Positions 8,833 through 18,111 of a stretch of 64,000 nt of DNA are shown piece by piece. The notes under the pieces were generated by a model. That model worked only from the letters and a program-made list of their open reading frames with translations. It was not told the DNA's origin and did no database searches. Location of the stretch: positions 1-64,000 of the forward strand of contig NZ_JADLZT010000010.1 in assembly GCF_015453285.1 (NCBI RefSeq). Direction: 5' to 3'. The first letter of the stretch is position 1; each line of letters begins with the position of its first letter. A program made the translations under genes and the position numbers. This DNA is from Lysobacter niastensis (GTDB lineage Bacteria > Pseudomonadota > Gammaproteobacteria > Xanthomonadales > Xanthomonadaceae).

Positions 8833-10107
8833 TCAGTGGCCGAAATGGATCACCGCGAGGGTGCCCTGCCCGGGCGTGCTGCTCAGCGTGACCGGCCAGC
8901 CGAAGCGGTCGCCGAGGCGACGCACGATCGACAGGCCCATGCCGCGTCCGTCAGCGCGGCGATCGTCTGCACGGAAGAACGGATCGAAGGCCTTGGCCAG
9001 CGTTTCCGGCGTCATGCCGATGCCGCTGTCGCGGATCTCGATGCGGTCCTGCGCGAGCAGCAATTCGATCCGGCCCTGGTCCGTGTAGTGCACGGCATTC
9101 TCGAGCAGGTTGCCTACCATGACGCTCAGCACGTGGCGCGGCGCGGTAAGAAGTGGCGCACCCTCGTCGCGCACGCTCAGCTCGACCGGCTTGTCGGCCA
9201 GCTCCGGCTTCACTTTCGCGACTTCGGCATCGACGATCTCGCGCACCGCGAACTCCTCGCTCAGCGGCGCGACGTCGGACTCCCGGGCGAGGATCAGGAA
9301 CGCGTCGATCACCGCCTCCATGTCGCGGCCGGCATTCCTGACCCGGTTGAGCGAGCGCTCCAGGCGCGGCGGGAGATCTGGCTCGGCCAGCATCAGGTCG
9401 CTGGCGACCCGGATCACCGTCAGCGGCGTACGCAGCTCATGGCTGGCATCGCGCGTGAAGTCGCGCTCGCGCTGCACGAACTCGTTCAGTCGCGTGGCCA
9501 GGCCGCCCAGGGCGCTGGACAGCCTGCTGACCTCTTCGCCGGCATCGGCAGGCAGGCGGGCCGGTGAGATCGCGCTGGCGTCGGGGTCGCGCGGATCCCA
9601 CTGCGCGACCTGGTTCGCCAGCCAGCTCACCGGCGTCACCAGCCGCTTGGACGTGCGGTAGGTCTGCCAGATCAGCACGCCACTGGTCAGCAGCGACAAC
9701 AGCAGCGACACCAGGCCGGTGAGCAATACCGACTGGTCGGCCATCCACGCCGAGAACACCAGGTACAAGGTGCCCTGCGGCCGGACATCCACGAACACCA
9801 TGCGGCCGGGCTCGGAAGAGCGATGCAAGCCGGGCTCCATGTCCCGCAATGCTTCCGGCAATGCGTCGTCGCTCTTTCCTGCCAGGACGAGGTAGCCGGT
9901 CATCGTCGACGACACCGGCAGGCGATGGTCGGGTTGGATCGCGCGCGCCACCCAGAAGGCCTCGGCCTCGCTGCGCACGCGCTGCTCGATCACGGAATGG
10001 CGCACGATGACCGCCGCGAGCGTGATGCCCAGCGTGATCACGATGCTGCCGATCAAGGCCTGCGTGACGAACGCAAGCTTGATCCTGCGAGGAAGCCCCT
10101 GTGGCAT
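8833..10107 (-). CDS. Sensor histidine kinase (two-component system)
   Basis: A 424-residue membrane kinase with two helices (about 12-34 and 124-150) enclosing a ~90-residue periplasmic sensor, a HAMP-like linker, a dimerisation domain with phospho-acceptor His in DASHELRTPL, and a catalytic domain with N-box NLLENAVHY, G1 DSGIGM and G2 GRGMGLSIV. It follows the response regulator gene on the same strand with a 12-base gap, so it is the cognate kinase. The MacAB-like operon lies 114 bases downstream in the same direction; regulation of that pump is a reasonable guess only. Confidence 0.9.
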   Translation of the reverse strand: MPQGLPRRIKLAFVTQALIGSIVITLGITLAAVIVRHSVIEQRVRSEAEAFWVARAIQPDHRLPVSSTMTGYLVLAGKSDDALPEALRDMEPGLHRSSEPGRMVFVDVRPQGTLYLVFSAWMADQSVLLTGLVSLLLSLLTSGVLIWQTYRTSKRLVTPVSWLANQVAQWDPRDPDASAISPARLPADAGEEVSRLSSALGGLATRLNEFVQRERDFTRDASHELRTPLTVIRVASDLMLAEPDLPPRLERSLNRVRNAGRDMEAVIDAFLILARESDVAPLSEEFAVREIVDAEVAKVKPELADKPVELSVRDEGAPLLTAPRHVLSVMVGNLLENAVHYTDQGRIELLLAQDRIEIRDSGIGMTPETLAKAFDPFFRADDRRADGRGMGLSIVRRLGDRFGWPVTLSSTPGQGTLAVIHFGH

Positions 10108-10119
10108 GGAAACGTTGCG

Positions 10120-10830
10120 TCAGTCCGGTGGTTGCGAAATGTCCGCCACGCGATAACCGGCACTTTGCACCGTATGCAGCAGCTGCTTTTCGAACGGTTT
10201 GTCGATGGTCTTGCGCAGGTTGTAGAGATGGCTGCGCAGCGTGTCGGAGTCCGGGAGGCCGTTGCCCCAGATCTCGCGTTCGATTTCCTGGCGGCTGACC
10301 ACGCGCGGCGATTCGCGCATCAGGATCGTCAGCAGGCGCAGGCCGATCGGCGACAGCTGCAGCTCGCTGCCGCCGCGCGTCACGCGCAGGCTGGCCGGGT
10401 CGAGCACGAGGTCGGCGACTTTCAGCACCTCGCCTCCCACCTGGCGGCGCTCGCGACGGATCAGCGCGCGCAGCCGTGCTTCCAGTTCCTGGATGGCGAA
10501 AGGCTTGGTCAGGTAATCGTCGGCGCCGGCCCCGAGGCCGGTGAGCTTTTCATCGAGGGTGTCGCGCGAGGTGAGCATCAGCACGGGCGTGGACTTGCGT
10601 GCTTCTTCACGCAGCTTCTTGCAGACCTCGATGCCGTCCATGCGCGGCAGCATCAGGTCGAGCACGACCACGTCGTAGTTGTTTTCGGCGGCCAGGCGGT
10701 AGCCGTCGACACCGTCAGAGGCGTAGTCCACCTCGAAGCCACGGCTTTCGAGGTACTCGCCCACCATCTCGGAAATGTTGCGGTTGTCCTCAACGATCAG
10801 GACCAGACCGCCATCTCTGCCACCTTGCAT
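10120..10830 (-). CDS. OmpR/PhoB-family response regulator
   Basis: This 236-residue protein has an N-terminal receiver domain (acidic residues in LIVEDN, phospho-Asp in VVVLDLMLPRMDG, Lys in YLTKPF). A C-terminal winged helix-turn-helix contains SPIGLRLLTILMRE and a DNA-reading segment near SDTLRSHLYNLRKTID. It is the first gene of a two-gene operon with the sensor kinase downstream and diverges from the DUF486 gene at 10944. The inducing signal and target genes are not evident. Confidence 0.92.
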   Translation of the reverse strand: MQGGRDGGLVLIVEDNRNISEMVGEYLESRGFEVDYASDGVDGYRLAAENNYDVVVLDLMLPRMDGIEVCKKLREEARKSTPVLMLTSRDTLDEKLTGLGAGADDYLTKPFAIQELEARLRALIRRERRQVGGEVLKVADLVLDPASLRVTRGGSELQLSPIGLRLLTILMRESPRVVSRQEIEREIWGNGLPDSDTLRSHLYNLRKTIDKPFEKQLLHTVQSAGYRVADISQPPD

Positions 10831-10943
10831 AAGGCCATCCCCTCCTTCAGTTTTGTGAAGGCTGCCGTCTTGCGGGTAGAGGACACGTGAAGGCGATAGG
10901 CTACGCCGATTCCGACGTAAGTTTCCATTCAGCGCCAGCCCCC

Positions 10944-11285
10944 ATGCCCTTCGACCGCCTCGCCCCCATCCTGCTCCTTCTGGGCTCGAACGTCTTCATG
11001 ACCTTCGCCTGGTACGGCCACCTCAAGTACAAGTCGGCGCCGCTGCTGATGGCCATCGTCGCCAGCTGGGGCATCGCCCTGTTCGAATACACCCTGATGG
11101 TCCCCGCCAACCGCATTGGCAGCTCGGTCTACTCGGCGCCCCAGCTGAAGGGCATGCAGGAAGTGATCACCCTGCTGGTGTTCGCCGGCTTCTCCGCCTG
11201 GTACCTCGACCAGCCCCTGAAGTGGAACCACTGGGCCGGCTTCGGGCTCATCGCCGTCGCGGCGTGGCTGATCTTCCTCGACTGA
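10944..11285 (+). CDS. DUF486 / DMT-like small membrane protein
   Basis: A 113-residue protein with four hydrophobic segments and the family pattern LLLGSNVFMTFAWYGHL at the N-terminus, followed by SWGIALFEYTLMVPANR and LKGMQEVITLLVF. DUF486 proteins resemble one half of drug/metabolite transporters and may work as dimers; their substrate is unknown. The in-frame start at 10887 would add 19 poorly hydrophobic residues, so 10944 is preferred. Confidence 0.85.
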   Translation: MPFDRLAPILLLLGSNVFMTFAWYGHLKYKSAPLLMAIVASWGIALFEYTLMVPANRIGSSVYSAPQLKGMQEVITLLVFAGFSAWYLDQPLKWNHWAGFGLIAVAAWLIFLD

Positions 11286-11315
11286 GCCCGGACATCCGTC
11301 CCGGGCCTGCCCGGC

Positions 11316-11621
11316 TCAGAACCGGATCTTGCCGCTGACGATGTCGCGGAACATCACCCAGTCCCCGACGAACGAATAGAACGGGTACCGGAACGTCGCC
11401 GGCCGGTTCTTCTCGAAGAAGAAGTGGCCGACCCAGGCGAAGCCATAGCCGCACACCAGTGCCGCCAGCAGCCACCAGGCGTTGCCCTGGGTAACGGCGA
11501 CCACCAGCAGCGCGAGCACGCCGCAACTGCCGATGAAGTGCAGGCGCCGGCTGGTCCGGTTGCTGTGCTCGCTCAGGTAGAACGGGTAGAACTCGCGGAA
11601 GCTGTGGAACTGCTGCGACAT
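11316..11621 (-). CDS. DUF962/Mpo1-like membrane protein
   Basis: A 101-residue protein with the family hallmarks FYPFYLSEHSNRTSRRLHFIG, a hydrophobic pair of helices and GHFFFEKNRPATFRYPFYSF. Yeast Mpo1, a distant relative, is an iron-dependent dioxygenase that alpha-oxidises 2-hydroxy fatty acids. The conserved His residues (SEHSN, LHF, GHFF) are compatible with metal binding, but activity here is an inference. The start at 11621 begins at the conserved domain; an upstream in-frame extension to 11711 looks spurious. It lies 22 bases downstream of mazG on the same strand. Confidence 0.8.
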   Translation of the reverse strand: MSQQFHSFREFYPFYLSEHSNRTSRRLHFIGSCGVLALLVVAVTQGNAWWLLAALVCGYGFAWVGHFFFEKNRPATFRYPFYSFVGDWVMFRDIVSGKIRF

Positions 11622-11643
11622 GCGCCCTCCTCGGGCCGTCAGG

Positions 11644-12486
11644 TCAACCCTTTTCGTCCGCCTTGGCACGGTCCCAATAACGATCCTGCTCCTGCAGCGA
11701 CAGGCCGGCAAGGCCGGTGCCGTCGGCCTCGGCCAACACTTCCATCGCCCGGAACCGGCGCTCGAACTTGAGGTTGGCCCGGCGCATCGCGGCGCCGACG
11801 TCGACCTTGGCGTGCCTTGCGATGTTGGCGGCGACGAACAGCAGGTCGCCGATCTCGTCCTCCAGCCGGTCGCGGGCGGCGGCGTCGCCCGGGTCGGCTT
11901 CCAGCGCCGCGAACTCGACGCGCACTTCCTCGATCTCTTCGTGCAGCTTGGCGATCACCGGCGTCACGTCCGGCCAGTCGAAGCCGACGCGGGCGGCGCG
12001 CTTCTGCAACTTCACCGCGCGCTGCCATTCCGGCAGCCCCCGCGCGATGCCGGCGAGCGCAGACGTGTCCTGGTGGCCGTTCTGCTCGCGCTCGCGGCGC
12101 TTCTGTTCTTCCCAGGCGATCGTCTGCGCCTCGGCGTCTTCCACCGAGGCGTCGCCGAACACATGCGGGTGCCGGCGCACCATCTTGTCGCTGATCGCAG
12201 CGACGACATCGTCAAAACCGAAGGCGCCTTCTTCCTGCGCCATGCGCGCATGGAACACGACCTGCAGCAGCAGATCGCCGAGCTCGTCCTTCAGGTCAGC
12301 CAGGTCGCCGCGGTCGATCGCGTCGGCGACTTCGTAGGCCTCCTCGATCGTGTACGGCGCGATCGTGGCGTAGGTCTGCTCAACGTCCCACGGACAGCCG
12401 TGCTGCGGATCGCGCAGCCGGGCCATGATCTCGACCAGGCCCTCGATTCCGCCGGGTAGCGTGCCGGCGCTCCGGTCTTCAGCCAT
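11644..12486 (-). CDS. mazG: Nucleoside triphosphate pyrophosphohydrolase MazG
   Basis: The 280-residue protein contains two MazG all-alpha domains. The first has the metal-binding pattern EEAYEVADAI with DELGDLLLQVVFHA; the second has HEEIEEVRVEF with LEDEIGDLLFVAANIAR. Such enzymes hydrolyse NTPs and dNTPs to monophosphates, cleaning the nucleotide pool. The start at 12486 overlaps the end of cysQ by eight bases, indicating coupling in the nudE-cysQ-mazG operon. An upstream in-frame start at 12597 would lie deep inside cysQ and is rejected. Confidence 0.95.
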   Translation of the reverse strand: MAEDRSAGTLPGGIEGLVEIMARLRDPQHGCPWDVEQTYATIAPYTIEEAYEVADAIDRGDLADLKDELGDLLLQVVFHARMAQEEGAFGFDDVVAAISDKMVRRHPHVFGDASVEDAEAQTIAWEEQKRREREQNGHQDTSALAGIARGLPEWQRAVKLQKRAARVGFDWPDVTPVIAKLHEEIEEVRVEFAALEADPGDAAARDRLEDEIGDLLFVAANIARHAKVDVGAAMRRANLKFERRFRAMEVLAEADGTGLAGLSLQEQDRYWDRAKADEKG

Positions 12487-13276
12487 GCAGCCATTGCCTC
12501 CACGGCAGAGCGGTATCGCCCAGGGCGATGAAATCGCCGTTGAGGATGCGCTCGCGCTGGTTGTAGCGGAACGGCCGGCCCTGCGGATCGAACACACCGC
12601 CGCCCGCGCCTTCGAGCACGCACTGCCCGGCCGCGGTGTCCCACTCGCTGGTCGGGCCGAAGCGCGGATACACGTCCAGGCCGCCCTCGGCGAGGCGGCA
12701 GAACTTCAGCGACGATCCCAGGCCGAGCGGCTCGACCTCGCCCATCCTGGCAATGAACCCTTCGGTGCGGGTATCGCGATGCGAGCGGCTGGCCGCCACG
12801 CGCAGCGGCGACGTCGCCGGCGCACGCACGCGCAGCTGCGTTTCCCGGTCGCCCTGGCGCAGGAACGCGCCCAGCGTCGCGCCGCCGTGCCACAACTGGC
12901 CCGTCACCGGCGCCTGCACCACGCCGAACACGGCGACGCCATCCTCGATCAGCGCGATGTTGACGGTGAACTCGCCGTTGCGCTTGACGAACTCGCGCGT
13001 GCCGTCTAGCGGGTCGACCAGCCACAGCCGTGTCCACTGGCGGCGCATCGCGGTCGGCACCTCGTGCGCGGATTCCTCGGACAGCACCGGGATGTCCGGC
13101 GTCAGCCGCGCCAGGCCGTCGACGATGCAGCGGTGCGCGGCCAGGTCGGCCGCGGTCAGCGGCGAGTCGTCGTCCTTGTGCTGGACGGCGAACTCGCTGT
13201 CGTAGATGCCCAGGATCGCCGCTGCGGCGTCCTGCGCCAGCGCGATCACGCCTTCGCGCAGCTCACGGGAAATCAT
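12479..13276 (-). CDS. cysQ: 3'(2'),5'-bisphosphate nucleotidase CysQ
   Basis: This 265-residue inositol-monophosphatase-fold enzyme shows all metal-site motifs: DSPLTAADLAAH, LSEES, WLVDPLDGTREF and SEWDTAAGQCVLEGAGG. CysQ removes the 3' phosphate of PAP and PAPS from sulfur assimilation. The ATG overlaps the nudE stop by four bases (ATGA), which fixes the start; longer in-frame extensions into nudE are not needed. Confidence 0.94.
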   Translation of the reverse strand: MISRELREGVIALAQDAAAAILGIYDSEFAVQHKDDDSPLTAADLAAHRCIVDGLARLTPDIPVLSEESAHEVPTAMRRQWTRLWLVDPLDGTREFVKRNGEFTVNIALIEDGVAVFGVVQAPVTGQLWHGGATLGAFLRQGDRETQLRVRAPATSPLRVAASRSHRDTRTEGFIARMGEVEPLGLGSSLKFCRLAEGGLDVYPRFGPTSEWDTAAGQCVLEGAGGGVFDPQGRPFRYNQRERILNGDFIALGDTALPWRQWLHG

Positions 13277-13824
13277 GCCGGTTGCGTCCTCAACCATTCT
13301 CTTGCGATGAACAATGCCGCGATGCTGCGCCCCTCGGAGAAGTCCTCGCACAGGATCAGCTCATGCAGCGCGTCGAGCTTCCACGGCACCACTTCCAGCT
13401 CTTCCGGCTCGTCGCCGGGCAGCCGCTCGGGATACAGGTCGCGCGCCAGCACGAGGTGCGCCTGGTGGCTCATGTACGTTGGCGCCAGCGTCAGCGCGCG
13501 CAGCACCGTCAGCGAACGGGCGCCGTAGCCGGCTTCTTCCTTCAGCTCGCGATCGGCGGCCTGCTCGGGGGTCTCGCCGGCATCGATGCGGCCCTTGACC
13601 AGGCCGAGCTCGTAGCGGTGCACGCCGGCGGCGTATTCGCGCACCAGCAGCACGGTGTCGTCGTCGAGCATCGGCACCACCACCACGGCGCCGTGGCCGC
13701 GGCCGTGCAGGCGTTCGTAATGGCGGCGCTCGCCGTTGGCGAACTCCAGGTCCAGCCGCTCGAGCCGGTACGGACCGGCGTCGTGCTCGGTGATGCGGTG
13801 GATGATGGGCAGCCGGCGGGTCAT
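13273..13824 (-). CDS. nudE: ADP compounds hydrolase NudE (Nudix)
   Basis: A 183-residue Nudix hydrolase with a complete Nudix box at about residues 85-107 (GRIDAGETP, then RELKEEAGY). The NudE type cleaves adenosine-linked dinucleotides such as ADP-ribose and NADH; the nudE-cysQ order is conserved among gammaproteobacteria, which supports the assignment. It is first in the overlapping nudE-cysQ-mazG operon and diverges from bioA. The in-frame upstream extension to 14037 runs into bioA and is rejected. Confidence 0.92.
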   Translation of the reverse strand: MTRRLPIIHRITEHDAGPYRLERLDLEFANGERRHYERLHGRGHGAVVVVPMLDDDTVLLVREYAAGVHRYELGLVKGRIDAGETPEQAADRELKEEAGYGARSLTVLRALTLAPTYMSHQAHLVLARDLYPERLPGDEPEELEVVPWKLDALHELILCEDFSEGRSIAALFIAREWLRTQPA

Positions 13825-13892
13825 CGCGCGGCCCCGGGTCGGGTGCCGGCGTCGGCACAGCGCGGCAGGCGCATTGACGGGATAATGGAGGG

Positions 13893-15332
13893 ATGCACAA
13901 GACGACTCACGATGCCGGGATGCTAACAGAGGCTGCGGCCGCGCAGGCTGCAGGCGACGACGCCGAGGCCTGGCGCAGGCGCGACCTTGCCGTGCTGTGG
14001 CACCCGTGCACGCAGATGCGCGAGCATCCCGACACACTGCCGCTGCTGCCTATCGCCCGCGGCGAAGGCCCCTGGCTGGTGGGCCGCGACGGCCACCGCT
14101 ACCTGGACGCGATCTCGAGCTGGTGGACCAATCTGTTCGGCCATGCCGAGCCGCGCATCGCCGCCGCGATCGCCCGGCAGGCGACGACGCTGGAGCACGT
14201 GATTCTGGCCGGCTGCTCGCATGCACCCGCGGTCGAACTGGCCGAGCGGCTGCTCGCCATCGCGCCGCGCGAGCCGGGGCGCGAACCGCTGACCAAGGTG
14301 TTCTACGCCGACAACGGCTCGGCCGGCGTCGAGGTCGCGCTGAAGATGGCCTTCCACTGGTTCCGCAATCGCGGCGTGGAGGGACGCACCAAGTTCATCG
14401 CGCTCGACAACGGTTACCACGGCGAGACGCTCGGTGCACTCGCGGTCGGCGACATCCCGCTGTACCGCCGCGTTTACGCGCCGCTGCTGGCGGAAGCGCT
14501 GTTCGCACCCTCGCCCGACGCCTACCAGTGCGAGCCAGGCGAAACTCCGGCCGACCGCGCCCGGCGCGCCGCCGGTACGCTCGGCGAACTGCTGCAGCGC
14601 CATGCCGATGAAGTCTGCGCGCTGATCCTCGAGCCGCGTGTGCAGTGCGCCGGCGGCATGCGCATGCACGATCCGCTGTACCTGAAGCTGGTTCGCGAGT
14701 TGTGCGATGCGCACGGCGTGTTCCTGATCGCCGACGAGATCGCGGTCGGCTTCGGCCGCACCGGGACGATGTTCGCCAGCGAGCAGTCGGGCGTGCAACC
14801 GGATCTGCTGTGCCTGTCGAAGGGCCTGACCGGCGGTTCGATGCCGCTGGCCGCGGTACTGGCCACGCAATCGATCTACGACGGCTTCCTCGACGACTCG
14901 CGCGAGAAGGCCTTCCTGCATTCGCACAGCTACACCGGCAACCCGCTCGCCTGCGCCGCGGCACTGGCGACGCTCGACATCTTCGCCAGCGACGGCGTCA
15001 TCGCGCGCAACCGCGTCACCTCGCAGCGCATGGCGGACCTGGCGGCTGCATTCGCAGACCACCCGCACGTGGCCGACGTGCGCCAGGCCGGCATGATCGT
15101 CGCGTTCGAACTGACGCGTAACGGCGACAAGCGCACGCCGTTCGATTCGGCCGCACGCATCGGGCTGCGCGCCTACCGCGCCGCGCTGGATCGCGGCGTG
15201 CTGCTGCGGCCGCTGGGCGACGTGCTGTACTGGATGCCGCCGTACTGCATCGACGACGATGCGCTGCAGTTGCTGGCCGCGACCACGCGCGCCGCCATGG
15301 ACCACGCCATCGAGGAGGCCGCATGCGCCTGA
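13893..15332 (+). CDS. bioA: Adenosylmethionine-8-amino-7-oxononanoate aminotransferase BioA
   Basis: A PLP-dependent class III aminotransferase of biotin synthesis that uses S-adenosylmethionine to aminate KAPA to DAPA. The N-terminal WHPCTQM, the ISSWWTNLFGH block, the NGSAGVEVALKMA phosphate-binding region, YHGETLGAL, DEIAVGFGRTG and the PLP-lysine motif LSKGLTGG are all present. The start could be the ATG at 13893 or the ATG at 13920; the GGAGGG before 13893 is almost touching the codon, so the ribosome may prefer the second. The 3' end overlaps rsmE by ten bases. No other biotin gene lies in the window. Confidence 0.93.
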   Translation: MHKTTHDAGMLTEAAAAQAAGDDAEAWRRRDLAVLWHPCTQMREHPDTLPLLPIARGEGPWLVGRDGHRYLDAISSWWTNLFGHAEPRIAAAIARQATTLEHVILAGCSHAPAVELAERLLAIAPREPGREPLTKVFYADNGSAGVEVALKMAFHWFRNRGVEGRTKFIALDNGYHGETLGALAVGDIPLYRRVYAPLLAEALFAPSPDAYQCEPGETPADRARRAAGTLGELLQRHADEVCALILEPRVQCAGGMRMHDPLYLKLVRELCDAHGVFLIADEIAVGFGRTGTMFASEQSGVQPDLLCLSKGLTGGSMPLAAVLATQSIYDGFLDDSREKAFLHSHSYTGNPLACAAALATLDIFASDGVIARNRVTSQRMADLAAAFADHPHVADVRQAGMIVAFELTRNGDKRTPFDSAARIGLRAYRAALDRGVLLRPLGDVLYWMPPYCIDDDALQLLAATTRAAMDHAIEEAACA

Positions 15333-16060
15333 CCCGCGTTCATGTCGAAAAACCTCTGCAGGTCGGCAGCGAAGTCGTCCTGCCCGAAAGCGCCGCAGCA
15401 CACCTGACCCGCGTCTTGCGCCTGGGCATCGGCGATGCCTGCGTGCTGTTCAACGGCGACGGCCGCGACTATGCCGGGCGCATCGCCGCCACGGGCAAGC
15501 GCGAAGTACGTGTCGCGATCGAAGGCGTCGCCGACGTCGCCCGCGAATCGCCGTTGCAACTGGTGCTGCTGCAGGGCGTGGCACGCGGCGAGAAGATGGA
15601 CCTGATCCTGCAGAAAGCGACCGAACTGGGCGCATCGGGCTTCCACCCGCTGTGGTCGCAGCGCAGCGAAGTGAAGCTGGACGAAGCCCGCGCGGAGAAG
15701 CGCCTGGCGCATTGGCGCAGCGTCGTCGCCTCGGCCTGCGAACAAAGTGGCCGCGCGCAGGTGCCGGACGTGCACGTGCCGGTATCGCTGGCGGCAACGC
15801 TGTCGTCATTGCCTGCCGGTGGACTGCGGCTGATCCTGGATCCGGAAGGCGAACTGTCCTTCGGCACGCTCGCGCTGGACGCAGCGACTCCGGTCTACCT
15901 CGCGATCGGCCCGGAAGGCGGCTGGTCCGACAACGACCGCGAGCAATTGCGCGCGGCTGGTTTCCTTGGACTCCGTCTCGGACCGCGCATCCTGCGCACC
16001 GAGACCGCGGGACTCGCCGCGATCGCGGCATTGCAGGCGGGCTTCGGCGACTTCCGCTGA
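15323..16060 (+). CDS. rsmE: 16S rRNA (uracil-1498-N3)-methyltransferase RsmE
   Basis: This 245-residue SPOUT-class enzyme has an N-terminal PUA-like domain (HLTRVLRLGIGDACVLFNGDGRDY) and a C-terminal trefoil-knot domain with AIGPEGGWSDNDRE and LGLRLGPRILRTETAGLAAIAAL, which bind S-adenosylmethionine. It methylates N3 of U1498 in 16S rRNA. A GGAGG ribosome site just before the start lies inside the end of bioA, so the two are translationally coupled. Confidence 0.95.
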   Translation: MRLTRVHVEKPLQVGSEVVLPESAAAHLTRVLRLGIGDACVLFNGDGRDYAGRIAATGKREVRVAIEGVADVARESPLQLVLLQGVARGEKMDLILQKATELGASGFHPLWSQRSEVKLDEARAEKRLAHWRSVVASACEQSGRAQVPDVHVPVSLAATLSSLPAGGLRLILDPEGELSFGTLALDAATPVYLAIGPEGGWSDNDREQLRAAGFLGLRLGPRILRTETAGLAAIAALQAGFGDFR

Positions 16061-16076
16061 CGCTCGCCAAGCAAAA

Positions 16077-16109
16077 AACAAAGCCCGCTTGCGCGGGCTT
16101 TGTTTTTTT
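16077..16109. terminator. Bidirectional intrinsic terminator after rsmE
   Basis: AACAAAGCCCGC and GCGGGCTTTGTT form a 12-bp perfect stem with a four-base loop, followed by a T-run on the plus strand and preceded by an A-run that serves as a T-run on the minus strand. It can therefore end both rsmE (plus) and the tRNA-Gly transcript (minus). Confidence 0.93.
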
Positions 16110-16182
16110 GGAGCGGGTGATGGGAATCGAACCCACGCTAGCAGCTTGGGAAGCTGCAGTTCTACCATTGAACTACACCCGC
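16109..16182 (-). tRNA. tRNA-Gly (anticodon CCC)
   Basis: The minus strand folds into a full cloverleaf: acceptor stem GCGGGTG/CACCCGC, D arm with TTCAATGGTAGAA, anticodon stem GCAGC/GCTGC around the loop TTCCCAA giving anticodon CCC, and T arm GTGGGTTCGATTCCCAT. The discriminator base is T and the CCA end is encoded. It reads GGG glycine codons. A strong terminator follows immediately. Confidence 0.97.
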
Positions 16183-16269
16183 GTTGCGTCTTCAGTCTAA
16201 GCCCGCCGCATGCGACTGGCAACGCGGCGCCACCGGAGCGGCGCCGCGCGGATCGCTTAAGCGGACCGT

Positions 16270-18111
16270 TTAGAACGTGCCGTTCACGCTGACGAACACG
16301 GTGGCGTCGTTGCCGCCCTTCTGACCCACCGTCAGGCTGGTGCCGATATCGGCGCCCAGTCCGAACATCTCGGTGCGCGCACCGAAGGTCATCGTGCCGT
16401 AGTCGCGATCGAACTCCACGCCCGGCACCGCGTACGGTGCGAGACCCGGCATTGAACGCAGCTGGGCGAAGGCTTCTTCTGCCTCTTCCTCGAACTGGTG
16501 GTCGTAGGTCAGGCGGGCATACGGATGCAGGTTCTCGCCCAAGGCGGCCTGCAACTGCCAGCCGACGCTGCCGATCAGCGAGTCGAACTCCTGGTCCGGG
16601 AAGCTCAGCGCGGTGGCTTCGGTGCTGTTCTCGTCGTAGCCGTCGAGGTCGATGCTCTGCGACACCAGCGAGACCACCGGGCCGTGCTTGAAGGAATCGC
16701 TGCCGAAGTCCCAACCGGCGCTGGCGGCGATGCCGAGGTTCTCGCCGTCCGGCGAACCGCTGTGCACGCGCGTGACCGGGCCGAGCTGGACCTGGCGCTC
16801 GATGTCGTAGCTCAGCCAGGTGTAGCTGACCTGGCCGTTCGCCCAGAACGCGCCGCTCGACCAGCCGAGGTAGCCGCCCAGCGTGGCATCGCTCTGGTCG
16901 AACTCGCCGCGGCGCTTGCCCCAGTCGAGCTTCTGTTCGCCGTAGCCCGCGAAGCCGCCGAACACCAGCGCGCCGCTCGACCAGTCGGCGCCGAAGGTCA
17001 GCGTCGGACCCATGCCGTCGTAGGTGTCGCCGTCGCCGTAGCGCTGCGAGTCCAGGCGCATGTCGGCCCACCAGCGCATGCCTTCGCTGTCTTCCGGACG
17101 CTGCTCGGCCTGGGCCGACACGCGATCGGCGCGAGCGCGGCCGACGGTCTCGGCAGAGTGCGTCAGCACCGCCATCTGGCGCGGCGCCTCGAGGAGGGAC
17201 AGCGCGTAGTCGGCGAGGATCGCGTGTGCCTTCGACGAGGGATGCACGCCGTCGGCGAAGACATAGGCGTCCGGCACGTCCGGTGCGACGTACGAGGCCG
17301 GGTTGCAGAACAGCGACGAGCTGCCAGCCGGCGCCGGCTGCGTGCGGCAGCCCGGGTCGGTGACGTTGCGGAAGCCGTACGGCGCCGGGTTGCTGGTGAT
17401 CTCGCGCAGCAGGTTGAAGGTGTCGACCGGGATCACGCGCAGGTTGGCGCTGGCCAGGCCAGCGAACAGCGCGTTGTTGTAGGTTGTCGACAACTGTGTG
17501 CCAGCGGCCATGCCGGCAGCGCCCTGGCGGCGGAAGTCCGGGGTGATACCGATGTCGGGCACGGTCGGCACCAGCACGTAGCGCGCACCGGCGTTCTGCA
17601 GCGCGGCGACGTTGCCGACCTGCGAGGTCACCGCGGCACCGAGGATGGCCTGCGCCTGCGCCGGCACGGCCGCGGCGGCGAAGATGTCGTTGGCGCCGCC
17701 CCACACCGTGTACAGCGCGTTGGCGTCGGCGCGGCCGCCGTTGGCGGCGAGATGGGTGTTGATCTGGGTGGTCAGCGACGGGATCGCGCCGAACGGGCTG
17801 GTGCCGTTGGTGCCGGTACGGGCACCGCCGACGGCGTAGTTCGTGCCGCCCTGGTTCGACGGGGAAGCATTGGCTCCATAGAAGTTGGCCACGTATTCCG
17901 ACCAGACCAGGCCTGGGTTGGTGGTGAAGCGGCCGAGCAGCGCGCCGTTCGGGCCCACGGCCTGGATCAGCGCCGGGCGGAAGGTGCCCGAGTCGGTGAG
18001 GCTGTCGCCGAAGAAGACGGTCTTGGAGTAGGTCTGCGCTGCGGCCGGCATCGCCATCGAAACGGCGGCAGCCGCCAGCGCCGTGGCCAGAATGGTACGG
18101 ACAGGATTCAT
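16270..18111 (-). CDS. Autotransporter GDSL esterase/lipase (EstA-like)
   Basis: A 613-residue secreted esterase with a signal peptide (residues 1-26, ending MPAAAQ), a GDSL/SGNH passenger (block I FFGDSLTDSG with the nucleophile Ser, block III WGGANDIF, block V DGVHPSSKAH with the catalytic Asp and His) and a C-terminal autotransporter beta-barrel of ~270 residues ending in the outer-membrane signature Phe (NGTF). Related EstA proteins stay surface-anchored and hydrolyse short-chain lipids, affecting rhamnolipid synthesis and motility in Pseudomonas. The start at 18111 is an ATG with a GGGGAAG site upstream; an in-frame TTG at 18129 is less likely. Confidence 0.93.
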   Translation of the reverse strand: MNPVRTILATALAAAAVSMAMPAAAQTYSKTVFFGDSLTDSGTFRPALIQAVGPNGALLGRFTTNPGLVWSEYVANFYGANASPSNQGGTNYAVGGARTGTNGTSPFGAIPSLTTQINTHLAANGGRADANALYTVWGGANDIFAAAAVPAQAQAILGAAVTSQVGNVAALQNAGARYVLVPTVPDIGITPDFRRQGAAGMAAGTQLSTTYNNALFAGLASANLRVIPVDTFNLLREITSNPAPYGFRNVTDPGCRTQPAPAGSSSLFCNPASYVAPDVPDAYVFADGVHPSSKAHAILADYALSLLEAPRQMAVLTHSAETVGRARADRVSAQAEQRPEDSEGMRWWADMRLDSQRYGDGDTYDGMGPTLTFGADWSSGALVFGGFAGYGEQKLDWGKRRGEFDQSDATLGGYLGWSSGAFWANGQVSYTWLSYDIERQVQLGPVTRVHSGSPDGENLGIAASAGWDFGSDSFKHGPVVSLVSQSIDLDGYDENSTEATALSFPDQEFDSLIGSVGWQLQAALGENLHPYARLTYDHQFEEEAEEAFAQLRSMPGLAPYAVPGVEFDRDYGTMTFGARTEMFGLGADIGTSLTVGQKGGNDATVFVSVNGTF